Below, piece after piece: positions 20,963-31,353 of a DNA stretch of 64,000 bases. Numbering within the stretch: the stretch's first letter is position 1; each line of letters starts with the position of its first letter. This stretch comes from Paracyclopina nana. Taxonomy: Eukaryota > Arthropoda > Copepoda > Cyclopoida > Cyclopettidae. Below the pieces are notes generated by a model. That model searched no databases. It worked only from the letters and a program-made list of their open reading frames with translations, and had not been told where the DNA came from. Both the position numbers and the translations under genes were made by a program. The stretch lies in NCBI GenBank assembly GCA_019096065.1, contig JAGUCH010000002.1, positions 6,770,501 through 6,834,500 of the forward strand. Direction: 5' to 3'.

Positions 20963-21935
20963 TTAGAGCTCTAATTTATTGAGCCTCAATCCGTGTCGAG
21001 ATTCTATTCTCTGGCTTAGCTCCGTCAGTCGCACAAGATTATGTTCTCCGGCCAGGGATTGCAGGCCAATGTAGGCCACTGTGAGCTCGGATAAGGATAA
21101 ATCGTCGAATTTCTTGAGCACTTTTTCTGCCAACAATTCTATAGGGACCTGTTCGCTATCTGCACCACAAAAACCGTTGGAATTAATCCACTAACTTTTC
21201 AGGCTTGAATTGTGGGGGCTGGAAAATTGCTATGCTCTCGAAAAAGAAAAACCTAGCTATCAGTGCACTTCCAACTTGGTTCGTGAATTAATTCCAACCG
21301 TTTTTCGCAGGTTTGTCATGGAAGGCTGCAAACAGCAAGTAAGAAATTGGATTGCTTTCCTCGAGCCATAAAGCCCCTTGGTTCATCACATGAGTCAGCA
21401 TCAACGAAGGCTGCTTAAGCACCTTCTGTAAGCATACCAAAAATGCTGCTCTCAATGTGACGTTTCTTTTCATGTTGCCATTGATCTGGGATGAGCAGGC
21501 TTTGTCCAAGTTGCATATGATCGTTTGTAGTGTATCCGAGTCTTTCACAGACTCGTAAGGCCAATTGCTTGAGAGCTCCAGGCACCTGCAGAGATCTTCT
21601 AGACTCAAGCCAAAAACTTGATCAGAGACTCGATAAGCCTTAGAGCATTTGTCCTCTTGGACCGCAACTCTCATATACACAGCTCCAGACGTTTGGTCTA
21701 CTAATTCAGGTGAACCGAAAGTGATAGCTGTCTCGTGAACGTCCGACCAGTCTTCAATGAAGCTATCAGCAGCTCCTGCTATCTTGATGTTCAAGTTGTG
21801 AGTCACAATTGGTGGCTTGAAGTGGATGTAAAGGTCTGGATTTTGAGCAAACAGTCTACCTGACAATCCTACTAAGTTGCTGTGATCCTCTTTCCTTCTC
21901 CAGCTGTAGGCATTTGATCCTTCCACTGTGGACAT
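20963..21935 (-). CDS. Short Zwilch-like protein (tentative)
   Basis: Exons 21935..21299 and 21159..20963, joined in phase (G|AT), give 277 aa. I see weak, collinear likeness to Zwilch, a subunit of the kinetochore RZZ complex. HSNLVGLSGRLFAQNP resembles a Zwilch N-terminal block. The C-terminal part of exon 1 (ALWLEESNPISYLLFAAFHD) and VPIELLAEKVLKKFDDLS in exon 2 echo the human order of [21 protein letters not shown] and [21 protein letters not shown]. If correct, the protein is about half the usual ~590 aa and lacks both ends. An acceptor-like TTATAG just upstream of the first ATG suggests a further 5' exon I could not find. It is tail to tail with LUC7L3. The reading frame is sound; the name is not secure. 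Confidence 0.4.
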
Positions 21936-22189
21936 ATATTTTGCCTATAACAAACACGGAATTTTTCTCTTCTATCTTCTACATAAAAGTTATAAAAAAT
22001 TGCTTGAAAGAGAAAATGATATCAAGCCATCGAAGCTGAAAGATTACTTTTAGGTGCATGAAGGAAAATTGGAAGTATTCAATTGTGCATCTACGAAAAA
22101 ATGAGGGGAAGCCGGAATAGGGTCTACCAGGACGGCACCGGAATATATATATTATGGCCTAGTTTCTATCTGGTTGATTATATTCCTGT

Positions 22190-22392
22190 TATGTCTTTGT
22201 AGTAGATGCAAGTACTGGTCTGTTGTAGATGCTATTCCTGTTCCATTACCCAATAGATCCTATTCCGGTTCTGTCACAGTAGTTTCTATTCCTGGTATGT
22301 CATGGCTGTAGATTCTATTCCGGGACTGGCGTAGATGCTAGTCCGGGTCCGTCATAGTAGTTTCTATTCCGGTTCCGTAGTAGATCCTAAGG
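22190..22392. repeat. Degenerate minisatellite, unit ~26-28 bp
   Basis: About eight imperfect units of the form 'gtagatgctattccggttc', for example 'agtttctattccggttccg' and 'agattctattccgggactg'. It lies between the Zwilch-like gene and the foldback repeat, in non-coding sequence. Confidence 0.7.
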
Positions 22393-22859
22393 CAGGAGCC
22401 CAAAATGAGCCCTCTTTTAGCATTAATTTTACACGGAGGACTTAATTGATCTTTTTTAAAGCTTTCACTTGTTTCATGAATTAATTATAGAAAGAGCACT
22501 AATGGCATCACTAAAGTCAGTAGAATGTCAATAAAAAAGGTCAACTTCAACAAAGCGAAAGTATCTCGGTATAAGCATTAAGAATTCTATGATATCTCTC
22601 TAGTGTCGAAGTTCGAAGTGAACTTATCAATACAACTATTTTACAGCAGTCCAGATAGGCATTGAGACCTTCGGTCATCTAACCACAGTTAACCTACCAA
22701 CAATGCTTATTGGCTGCTAATTGAATTCTGCACTATCCTCAAAATCTCAGATTGAATAGCGCATTCATCCACCTTTTTTAAAAAAGTGATCATGCAAAAG
22801 AATATTGCAAACGGAAAATCAAATTACTCAATAACTAATCAAAGTGAGCGGGAACCTTG

Positions 22860-23525
22860 TCCTACTAGTACGGATCGTCCCTGGAACTACAGTCATGACG
22901 GATCGTACTTGATGCTACAAAATGTATCATACCTAGTACTACTGCCAAAATGCATCGTACTTCGTGCTACTAATTCTACTGATACTACAGATTTTTTTCT
23001 TGTGCAAAATATCATTGAGTGAGAATTCCTAATAAGATAGGTTGTTACAGCAACAACGCTGGGATTACTGTGAGCAAGCAAGACTTTTCAAACCAAGGCT
23101 TACCAAGGAAGACTTGCCAAGCAAAACTTACCAAGCAAGGTTTACATAGCAATTTATAGCAAGACAAACCAAGCAATAATATACCAAGCTTGGGTAACAA
23201 GGAAAACCTACCAAACAAGACTTGGGAGATCAAGCACGGCTTGGCAGATCAAGCACGGCTTGGGAGATAAAGCAAGGCTTGGTAATTCAAGCAAGACTTA
23301 GCTATCCAAGTAAAACTGGACTCTGATCTTGGTAGTCAAAGAAAAGACTGTTCACTTTTGTTTGCAGGTACGGTGCGTTTTGCCAATAGTACCAGGTACG
23401 ATGCGTTATGTAGCACCATGGACGATCCGTCATGGCAGTAGCTCCAGGGACGATGAGTTTTGTAGAACCAAGTACGATGCGTTCTGCTAGTACCAGACAC
23501 GATCCGTAGTAGTACCAGGTAATGG
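22860..23525. repeat. Foldback structure made of two minisatellites
   Basis: The left arm (22860-23010) has ~27-bp units built on 'gatcgtacttggtgctac'. The right arm (23370-23525) carries the same units reverse-complemented (GGATCGTCC..TGGAG/ACTAC). Between them, 23070-23330 holds a second array based on 'accaagcaagacttgcc'. The palindrome of repeat arrays around a different array suggests a terminal-repeat mobile element or foldback. No coding sequence lies inside. Confidence 0.65.
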
Positions 23526-23539
23526 CACCCATCAGACTA

Positions 23540-24317
23540 ATCCAATATTTGTTGATGTATATTATCACCTTTTTTTATCGTTTTTATCACTTTCACGCAT
23601 TTGCGACAACCTTAGATCCCAACCAGAAATTTTCTCCAAGTTTTCACACCGTAATTGTAACGTGATAAAACTCAATCCACATTGTGTATATGACATTATT
23701 GTTAAAACAATAACCGCCTTACCACTAATGTAAAATAAGTCAAAGTTCAAACGGCAAAATGTTTTTTGCCAGTGATTGATTTTACTTTGGTGACATGGCA
23801 GTTAATATTACATAATGACATAAACACTATGCACGTGTAAGTATGTAACAGTTTCCATGAGGGTTAATTTTGGGTATATTGGGCTCAGATTATCAGGTTG
23901 GTAAATCTAGGTCAATCATTTCCAAACTATCAATTAGAATGTAGATAATAGAAGGTCGGCTGCCCTCGTGTTTCCCTTCTCATTTAGCACCTCTTTTGGC
24001 TCATGTTACTGAGTAGTTCTTACCCATGAAGTGTGTAAAGAGTAATCTGATGATGACACTTGAGCTATGTTGCCAAAATAAGGCAGTCCTTGTGTCATTA
24101 GTCTTTGCCTGGCTAGTGGGGCTGCAGCACTTGGCGCTCTAGTGAAGCACCATGTGACCATCTTCACAAAAATTTCTTCCTTTTTCTGGCAACTGCTGAC
24201 GAGTGACGACGTTTTCGCGGACAAAAGGCGGGAAATTCAAAAAAAGTTGTGGAACGAATCTTTTTGCTGGTGCTTCCTTCTTATTAATTGCCTTGGTGAC
24301 CCACTCAGCCGCTCGTA
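23540..24317. other. Gap with one possible minus-strand first exon
   Basis: A minus-strand frame at 24224..24025 begins MSAKTSS, contains an Arg/Ala-rich presequence-like stretch (RAPSAAAPLARQRL) and ends at a good donor (ATGG|GTAAGA). No downstream exon was found, so it is not called as a gene. 'ggcgggaaatt' at ~24228 resembles an E2F site between this exon and the small + gene. Confidence 0.35.
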
Positions 24318-24461
24318 ATGACTCTTATTGACTACTTGTTGCAAACAGGCTACAAAGCTTACGTGGTGACAATGGGGATCATTCTAGTTGTCATTGTATT
24401 GGACAGATACATGCTCCAGATTATTCCGAGGCCCATGAAAGCCAAAAGAAAAGTGGACTAA
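24318..24461 (+). CDS. 47-aa single-pass membrane microprotein
   Basis: Begins MTLIDYLLQTGYKAYVV, has one hydrophobic segment (~residues 15-29, ending VVIVLDRY) and a basic tail (MKAKRKVD). AATAAA follows 117 bp after the stop (24578-24583), which supports a real transcript. Short basic-tailed single-span proteins are common among accessory subunits of inner-membrane respiratory complexes, but I recognise no specific family. Membrane location is inferred from hydropathy only. Confidence 0.45.
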   Translation: MTLIDYLLQTGYKAYVVTMGIILVVIVLDRYMLQIIPRPMKAKRKVD

Positions 24462-24583
24462 GCTTTGTGAATGTGCACCATGTGCATTTTTGCATTATTA
24501 ACGCAACTTTCTGGCAAGTAAAAGGAGGTCTGCCACCTTCCAGCATGTGCATCGCATTTATACTGCTCTGAGAAACGAATAAA

Positions 24584-25789
24584 GCCTTCTTTATGCAATT
24601 GTCGGCGCATCTTGTGCACAGGAGCTACGAAAGTTGGAGAAATTGTCTGGATAGGCAAGTTTATTCGAGAAAGGCCGGAGAGAACAAAGACAGTGTTGCA
24701 TTTTAGCGATGAGCCAACAGATGAGATTTAAACGTACACGTATTGAAAACCACGGCTTCCTTTTCAAATCCTGTATGTGCTAAGTCCCAATGCAAATTTG
24801 TGAGTCTCTCGCTCCAATTGCAAATTAAACGACCTCTACTTCTAATGGAAGCCCCGAAGGGCGAGCTTCATTTGCATATTGCCTGCACCAGTTTCTTTTC
24901 GACTGTACTCATCCAGATTATCTCTTATGACCATAGATACTTAATATCAAGATGTTTAAGTCCTGATGCTATGCTTTAATTAAATAAAAGGAACCATCTA
25001 TAATAATTACTCGCCCTTAAAAAAGCGGCTTGTCTCATCGAAATGAAGCTGGATTTTGAGCTCAACTCGATCCCAAGAGTTTCTTCAAAAATGTCGGTAG
25101 ATGGGATCTTTTTGTTACGATACGGTTGTGTACTGGAAAGCAAAATTGATTCATCGTAAAATTGCTTGCTTATTTGAGCTAATCACTTCTTTGAGACTTG
25201 TTATAAAAGCACACAACTCTATTTTTTGCAAAAGCTTGTGCCAGTGGTTTTTTGCAACATTTTCATGAATAGGTCATTAAAAAGTTGCCAGCTCCATAAT
25301 TTCCTTGACATAAAATAACATTTGCAAGCAAGAAAAAGCGTCCATTTTTTGCTTCACTTCATGCTTAGAAAGCCCTTGCAGCAATATTTCACGCCACAAA
25401 AAAAGCATAGCTCCACAACACCACACATTGTAGCAACACGTATATTTTGCCAAACCATGAATGATAGAGGCATTCGATAGCGGATCACAGAGGGCTACAT
25501 ACAGCTGGGTTATTTTGCCTGGATTCCGGTTTTCCAAAAAGCTGCAGTCAAATTTCATGAATTTAGCAGCTGTTTTGATGAACAGCAGTAGTTTTTAGTT
25601 GTTTAGTGGTAAAAGTTCAAGTTCAACAAAACCTGGCAAGCATTCAACTTAGGACATATATTAGTTCAATTCGAACCCCTGAGCACAAGAAGCGATAATC
25701 TCCAAATGCTGCTGCTGTCGCTTCAGCAGAGAGTGGGAGTATCGATCTATCACTAATAAAGCAGATTGACAATTATCGAAGCCTATACA
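24584..25789. other. Gap with unidentified minus-strand coding-like islands
   Basis: A 93-codon minus frame (25558..25277) encodes a Cys-rich, moderately hydrophobic protein (YTCCYNVWCCGAMLFLW). A second minus island (about 25136..24980) starts after an acceptor-like TTTCCAG and reads IPSTDIFEETLGIELSSKS. I could not join them in phase and recognise neither. They may be exons of a lineage-specific or decayed gene. Confidence 0.3.
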
Positions 25790-26244
25790 AAAAGATTTTG
25801 CATCACTTAAAGAGCGGACGTTCAATTTTGTGGGTCGAAAAAAGCCAGCCCGTGCTCAGCGATTTTCTGCGCTAATAGCTGTCTAAAGTGTAGTTGAGTG
25901 ATAATACCTTATTTGTTCCGCCGAGATGCTACTGCTTCAGGAAAGGTTTGACTAACTGAGCCAAGCAATTATCTTTTGCAGAACTTTAAACAAAAATGCG
26001 ACTAAAATGGTGAAAATCAAAGCTTGTGTTAGGAATTGCCCAACTATGATGATTTTTAATTATATGCTCCTATTTCATTAAAGAAATTAAGTCATTGTTT
26101 TATCAAAAAAGGCAATTTTTTTTGCCCAAATATGTTGGATCGTTTCATTATAATCATGATTCCGACCCACGCTAATAAAATTTCAGTCTACGTGCTGAGA
26201 TCGCAAAATAGCTTGTCCACTCTTTAAGTGATGCAAAATCTTTT
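25790..26244. mobile_element. Non-autonomous DNA transposon (MITE) with 8-bp target duplication
   Basis: Terminal inverted repeats of 30 bp, 29 matching, begin AAAAGATTTTGCATCACTT at 25790 and end with the reverse complement at 26244. Both sides are flanked by CCTATACA (25782-25789 and 26245-26252). Length is 455 bp with no coding capacity. An 8-bp duplication fits hAT or P-type transposases; the termini do not identify which. Confidence 0.85.
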
Positions 26245-26252
26245 CCTATACA

Positions 26253-26765
26253 TAACAAAGAATTTTCGTCAAATGGCAGAGGCGAGATGTAAACAAAGAG
26301 GCGAGTCTACAAACGGCGATTCGCAAAGGCTCTCCCCCTACTCGAGGTCGACCTAGTTTCTTCGAAGACGAGGAGGCCGCTCCTTAAGGCCAAAAACGAC
26401 CGCTCGTCCGACAACACAGTGTGTTCCTTGGTGAGCGAGTGAGCGAATGTGCAAAAAAGGCCAAGGGAATCTGGCCTCGTTACTTTTTGCTGCCGTTCCT
26501 CCTTGGCGTGAAAAAAGGTTGGTTCAGCCCTGAGACTCCATGAAACAGAACCTCTAATGGCTTAATAATCAAGCTGGCCTTTTTGCAAAACCGACTTGGT
26601 TGCAGAAGAACGTAAGTCTCGTCACGCAAAAATTGCATACTTGGTGGCGCCATCGGTGGTTCCGCCCATTGTCGCCGTCGCTTTTTTCTCGAACTACAAT
26701 GATTATCATGCCGTGCTAAGGCTTTTTTTCCATCGTGGCCTTAGAGAGTGTTCAAAAAAATATTA
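26253..26765. promoter_or_regulatory. 5' flank of TSG101
   Basis: From 26280 to 26480 the sequence is GC-richer than its surroundings ('ggcgagtc', 'cgacctagtttc', 'gcgagtgagcgaa'), suggesting a CpG-like housekeeping promoter. 'gaacgtaagtctcg' at ~26607 could be a leader-intron donor. No TATA box was seen. Confidence 0.4.
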
Positions 26766-27893
26766 ATGCCTTCCACGTCTACAACTAACGACGAAAACGC
26801 TATCTGGCTCAAGAAACAGTTAACCTCCTGGAAGTCCAAGAGCACCATGAGGCTTCACCAACACGAAAAGATAGTCGCCAAAGCCTTGAGCAAGGCTAAA
26901 TACAAGCATGGCTCAAAATGCCGATCTGAAGTGTTCAATGCTGTGAAGTCCTACAGAGGTCTGTCGCCAGCGTTTGAAAAGTTCATTTTCGACAACGGGG
27001 ACGAAGCCCAGCTGCTCAATTTGACAGGCACTATCCCCGTGGATTACAAGGGAGGCCGCTACAATATTCCAGTCAACATATGGTTTCTTCTAGACTTCCC
27101 TACTTCGGCCCCTATGGCCTTTGTCGTACCTACCAAGGATATGCAGCTGAAGATCTCCAACCATGTAGATCACACAGGGAAAATATTTTTAACATATCTG
27201 ACTTTGTGGAGGTATCCTGCTTCTAGCTTGCTTGGGTTTCTTCAAGCCTGTCGTGAGGCCTTTGGAGAACTCCCGCCAGTTTTTTCAAAGGTTGTCGTGG
27301 CAACACCACCATCTACATCTTCTAACAGCACGCCCGGATCAAGCTCAACAAGCCGCCAAAATAGCAGCAATGTTGAAGAAGGTTCCCTTGACCAAGATGA
27401 TGTCGCTCTGATGAGCAGGGCCGAGGCATTGCTGAAAGAAAGATTTCTTGAAGAATTTCACAAAACAAAAGCAGAGCTTCAGACGTTGCATAGCACCAAT
27501 AAAGAGTTGCTTGATGGGCAAGAAGATATAGGCACAATTGATGCTGAACTTGATGCTAAACTATCCCAAATCACTGCCTGTTTGGAAGACTTAAATGTCG
27601 AAAAGGAGGATCTGGAGGAAGCCTCCAATGCAATTGATGAGCTAGATCCGCAAGCCCTTGACGCTGACAAAGGCATTTTGAGCACTCAAGAGCCTATACA
27701 TGCTCAAATCGTTAATTGCTACACTGAGGATGCAGCCATAGGCGATGCCATTTACCATTTGGGCGAAGGTTTTCGCGTAGGCCTTTTCCCCTCAGTGGAC
27801 GTGTACCTGAAAAAGGTCCGAAACCTGTCCAGGCAACAATTTTACTTGCGAGCAAAAATGATCAAGGCCAGAGAAAATTGTGGTTTGGAATAA
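26766..27893 (+). CDS. TSG101: TSG101, ESCRT-I subunit
   Basis: A single-exon frame of 375 aa (human 390). TSG101 is the UEV subunit of ESCRT-I; it binds ubiquitinated cargo and P(T/S)AP motifs on endosomes and acts in multivesicular-body sorting and abscission. The UEV domain spans ~30-180, with LLNLTGTIPVDYKGGRYNIP, VNIWFLLDFP and CREAFGELPPVF. It lacks the catalytic Cys of true E2s, as expected. A Ser/Thr-rich linker, a coiled coil (~225-315) and the C-terminal steadiness box (GDAIYHLGEGFRVGLFPSVD, then VYLKKVRNLSRQQFYLRAKM) follow in order. The linker is shorter in Pro than in vertebrates. Start is the first ATG of the frame. Confidence 0.95.
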   Translation: MPSTSTTNDENAIWLKKQLTSWKSKSTMRLHQHEKIVAKALSKAKYKHGSKCRSEVFNAVKSYRGLSPAFEKFIFDNGDEAQLLNLTGTIPVDYKGGRYNIPVNIWFLLDFPTSAPMAFVVPTKDMQLKISNHVDHTGKIFLTYLTLWRYPASSLLGFLQACREAFGELPPVFSKVVVATPPSTSSNSTPGSSSTSRQNSSNVEEGSLDQDDVALMSRAEALLKERFLEEFHKTKAELQTLHSTNKELLDGQEDIGTIDAELDAKLSQITACLEDLNVEKEDLEEASNAIDELDPQALDADKGILSTQEPIHAQIVNCYTEDAAIGDAIYHLGEGFRVGLFPSVDVYLKKVRNLSRQQFYLRAKMIKARENCGLE

Positions 27894-27973
27894 GTAATCT
27901 CACATTTTTACTGTTATGCAAGTATCATCATTCTAGTTGTGATATATGATGTTTTTTAGAACGAGCAGTTTTT

Positions 27974-30123
27974 TCACTTGATAAACCAAGAACTGTTTCT
28001 TTTGTCGTCCAGTCGCTTTTCTAGGGCTGCCATCACTTCAGGCCATCTTGAGTCGGCTTTTTTAGCCTCTTTGTGTTTGGTCCTAACATTGAATGGACAA
28101 ACCTTAAGGTGTTGCGAGACGGCCTCTGATTCGCTGAAAGTCCATTGAGCAACAGGACCAAGGCTGGTGCTGAAAAACCATCTTTTGTAGGCAACATCCC
28201 ATTTGTAGGCATTGTCCGTCCCTTTGATTCTCTCCCACACAAGGCTGACGCAGCCCCTAGTATCCAACAAAGAGCAGCAAACTTGTCTAATATGAGAGCA
28301 CGTCACAGCCAAGTTGCACAAGCTGGAAAAGTATTACAGAAATATTCTTTAAATATGTTTGCAAGTTTTTTGCAAGCTCTATCTCATCAAATCAAGGCTA
28401 TCTGATTGCATTGTCAAAAGGTAAAAAGTACCTAGAAATAAGGCTTTTTAGCGAGCATTTTCCCAGGAATTTGCAAGCGCAAAACAAGTGTGCATTCTTT
28501 CATGAAGTCTCACCTGAATGAATCCAAAAATTGGAAAATGGCTAAGAGCACCTCATACGGAAGGTCTGAGAGAGACTTAGGCGTTTTTGCGCCAGTACGT
28601 ACTAGGCTAGTTTTCTGATAGGAGTTTTCCGGCTGCTTTTTTGCTCCTGGCTCAGCTTTTTTGCTCTCCATCCTCTTGTTCAGCATTTTGGTGGTGATGC
28701 CAAAACTTTCCACAGCTGGGCTAAATATTAATGTCTCATTACTTGATGGAAACAGCCTTCGGTGGCTGAAGCCACACCCGTATACGGACAGAGGACATCT
28801 GTGCTCCAGCCAATTGTTCATGCCTCCCAAAATGTCGTTGTGCACAGTTTGTGAGTGCCAAGCGAACTCATCCCTGCGGAACTCTTGAGCACATACAAAT
28901 GTGTACATCATGCCAGGCTTGGTTTGCAGTCTCGTCACAGTCTCGAGTCTCACATCTAGATAAATTGAATTTTGACTTGGCATCATAGGCGGAGCAATGG
29001 GGATCCCCTTGGCATTTTTCACTGGAGTAAAAGCAGGCTCTCCTGGGCCCTGAAAAAAATCCTTGGCCTCCTTTAGTATCACAGTGGTCTCTTTCTTCTT
29101 CTTGTGCAGTTTGTCATCTCGTCTAGCATTGTTCATGCCTCTAGTCATCCACTCGTACTCGTCTGGCTCTTCATACTTGGGACAAATTACGCTGTGTTCA
29201 CCAGCCTTACAAGAGTGGTAGAAAACTCCACATTCCCATTTGCATGGGATGACTGCGCAGGCCTCATCACTACTGAAGCCTTCAATCAGCTCATGATTGT
29301 CAGTGAACTCGAATTTTCTCTTGCAATTGAGCTTAATGCAGTGAGCACAGTGCTTGTGTATATTGCCTTTTTCCAGCTCTGAAAACTCCCAATACTTTGG
29401 CGGAATTTTCTTGCCCTTCAACCTTTGCTTGAGATCCTCTTCCCATTGCTTCATTTGCAGCTCTGAATGTTTGTCACCATATTTTCTAGCACCAACATAG
29501 GGATCTTGATCGCCCAAGTCCAGAAAATCGTCCTCTATTAAGGGTACAGGGTCTTTTCCGTCAGGATTCTCTCTGTTCATCACAGTCTTGGGCAAAGGCA
29601 CAGCAGGGTATCTTTTCGTCAGGCTATTTCTCAGGCACATCCTCGTTTTCCTAGGGATCTGCTTGAGATTTTGCAGCATTCGCTGATCTCTCAAAGTAAG
29701 ATCATAGTCAAGCTGGCCTTCGGCGCCGTATGGATTGCTTTGCTTGAAGGGAATATGCTTCCGCCTTTGAGAAGTGTAGACAGGCCATCTGTTCCATTCT
29801 GCCATGCAAACTACCACACTGGCAGGACACTTAACAAGGTGAGAATTCAAGTCATGACGCTGAACTGTTATGGGACAGCCCAGGGACCAGTTGATACAAG
29901 GAACATCAGCATTGGGACACAGCTCCTGATGTTCCTCAAGCTTACAGCCATGAAACACGGCACCGCATTTGAGGGGACATCTGGCAAAATCACAAGCCTG
30001 GTCTCTGACCAAGTCCTGGTTGCATAAGGTAAAGCTATAGCATGTGAAGCAGTGCTTATGTGGTCCTCCGAATAAAACTTCATCTTCACTCATCTTTTCC
30101 TTCAGGTACAAATCAGCTGACAT
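27974..30123 (-). CDS. FBXO30/40: F-box protein of the FBXO30/FBXO40 type with TRAF-like zinc fingers
   Basis: Exons 30123..28514 and 28322..27974 (donor CAG|GTGAGA, acceptor TTTCCAG) give 652 aa. The family supplies substrate receptors for SCF ubiquitin ligases. The N-terminal TRAF-type zinc finger (CPLKCGAVFHGCKLEEHQELCP) and the hallmark CPASVVVCMAEWNRWPV match human FBXO30 CPASVVCCTMEWNRWPV. DQRMLQNLK follows, as in human. Later blocks FVCAQEFRRDEFAWH and LEHRCPLSVYGCGFSHRRLFPS match as well. The F-box straddles the splice: LPYEVLLAIFQFLDSFSLCNLAV. Unusually, a second zinc-finger module resembling the first lies at ~255-320 (CKWECGVFYHSCKAGEHSVICP). Start at 30123 is the first ATG in the open frame. 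Confidence 0.9.
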
Positions 30124-30590
30124 TATTTGGCAAGCTGTGCAAGCACTCGCGGGCTTGTGTCTAAAAGCCTGGGCAAGCACTATCTAACAGATTTGAAAAG
30201 CATGCTAAGTGGTAGCTCGATAGCTTGAAAAATCACCGTTTTAATAGAGCTCCATCGAGATACCATAAAAAGTAGCTCGATTATTACTGAACAGCTGATG
30301 ATTTTCCGAAGCATCAATAAATTACTTAACATTTCTGTAATCCATTTTCTTTTAGAAAGCTTCACAAGGTTTTCATGCCCCGAAGTCATAAAGAGGTTTT
30401 TCATGCATATCGACCCGACAGCTTTTTATGATTCAGAATCCCGGGGTGCCCAAGTTTAATTGAGTAAGATGAGGCTTGACACCAATCTTGGAAAAGACTA
30501 CGTTTATTTATGCTCACTATTGCAGAACAAAGCGACCAATTTGCCAAGACCAAGAAATGATTTCTGCCCTACTGGTTGAATTTTATGGAA

Positions 30591-30894
30591 TCAATCATAC
30601 TTTTCAAGACCATGTGATTGGTATGGGCTGCCAATGTCCTTACGTCCCAACCAACTCCCATAAGAATGGCTCTGATCACGTTTGAACATAAAATAATCCG
30701 TAGAATTGACAACAGACCGTGGATATCTCTGAAATGGCGGTAAAAGGTGAGTAATCAGTCATTTTCAGAAATTGAGCTCCTTTTCACACCTGCCCAAGCA
30801 AAAGTTTGTTGGCAAGGCCACAGCCGACAGGAATGGCCATGAGCATGGTTCCCATGATCGCCACAGAAGGCAATATCTCAAACCACATGCCCAT
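30591..30894 (-). CDS. NDUFA1: NADH dehydrogenase 1 alpha subcomplex subunit 1 (MWFE)
   Basis: Exons 30894..30790 and 30728..30591, joined in phase 0 over a 61-bp intron, give 80 aa. NDUFA1 is an accessory subunit of respiratory complex I with one transmembrane helix in the inner membrane, needed for assembly. The name-giving motif MWFEILPS sits at residues 3-10, followed by the single span VAIMGTMLMAIPVGCGLAN. The hydrophilic C-terminus (DYFMFKRDQSHSYGSWLGRKD, then GLEKYD) fits human YHWSLMERDRRISG and GLENID. Translation could begin at the first ATG (MG) or at MWFE two codons later. AATAAA on the minus strand is at 30508-30503. Confidence 0.9.
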
Positions 30895-31353
30895 TTTGAT
30901 TCAGTATTGTTTCAATCTGGCCAAAAGCAAAACGAAATATCCCAGACAAGGCTGAAGCTGAAAAAATCAACAATGGAGTAGTTACTAGTTTGACAAAACA
31001 GATCAATCTGAGCCGAGCAGGCTTTGGTCAAACAAATTTTCATAAACTTTGGCTTTCAGTAAGTTAGCAAGCCTCAAACTGTATTTTAATTTTTGTTGCG
31101 CAACAAGAAAGGCGAATGTATATTTATGTGGTTGAATTTCAACAAATCAAAGTTTATTTTGATGGCCTAATGCCTGAGTTCGATCAAACCGGGCAACTGG
31201 TCTACTTTCCTTAAATGATCAAACACTGTTCAAAAAAGCCAAAATAATGCTCAACACACAGCTATTTTATCCAGAAAATAGCTGCGTGCACGCAGCAGTA
31301 CTTTTTGCTCAAGTGCTTTCGCAACTTAAATGGATGCGTACTTAATTTAGTGC

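Noticed and set aside
24025-24224. Minus-strand first exon with a presequence-like N-terminus and good donor
   Set aside because: No downstream exon could be joined, so it is only noted in the gap entry.
25277-25558. 93-aa minus-strand Cys-rich frame as a gene
   Set aside because: No splice partner in phase and no recognisable family; kept as a gap note.
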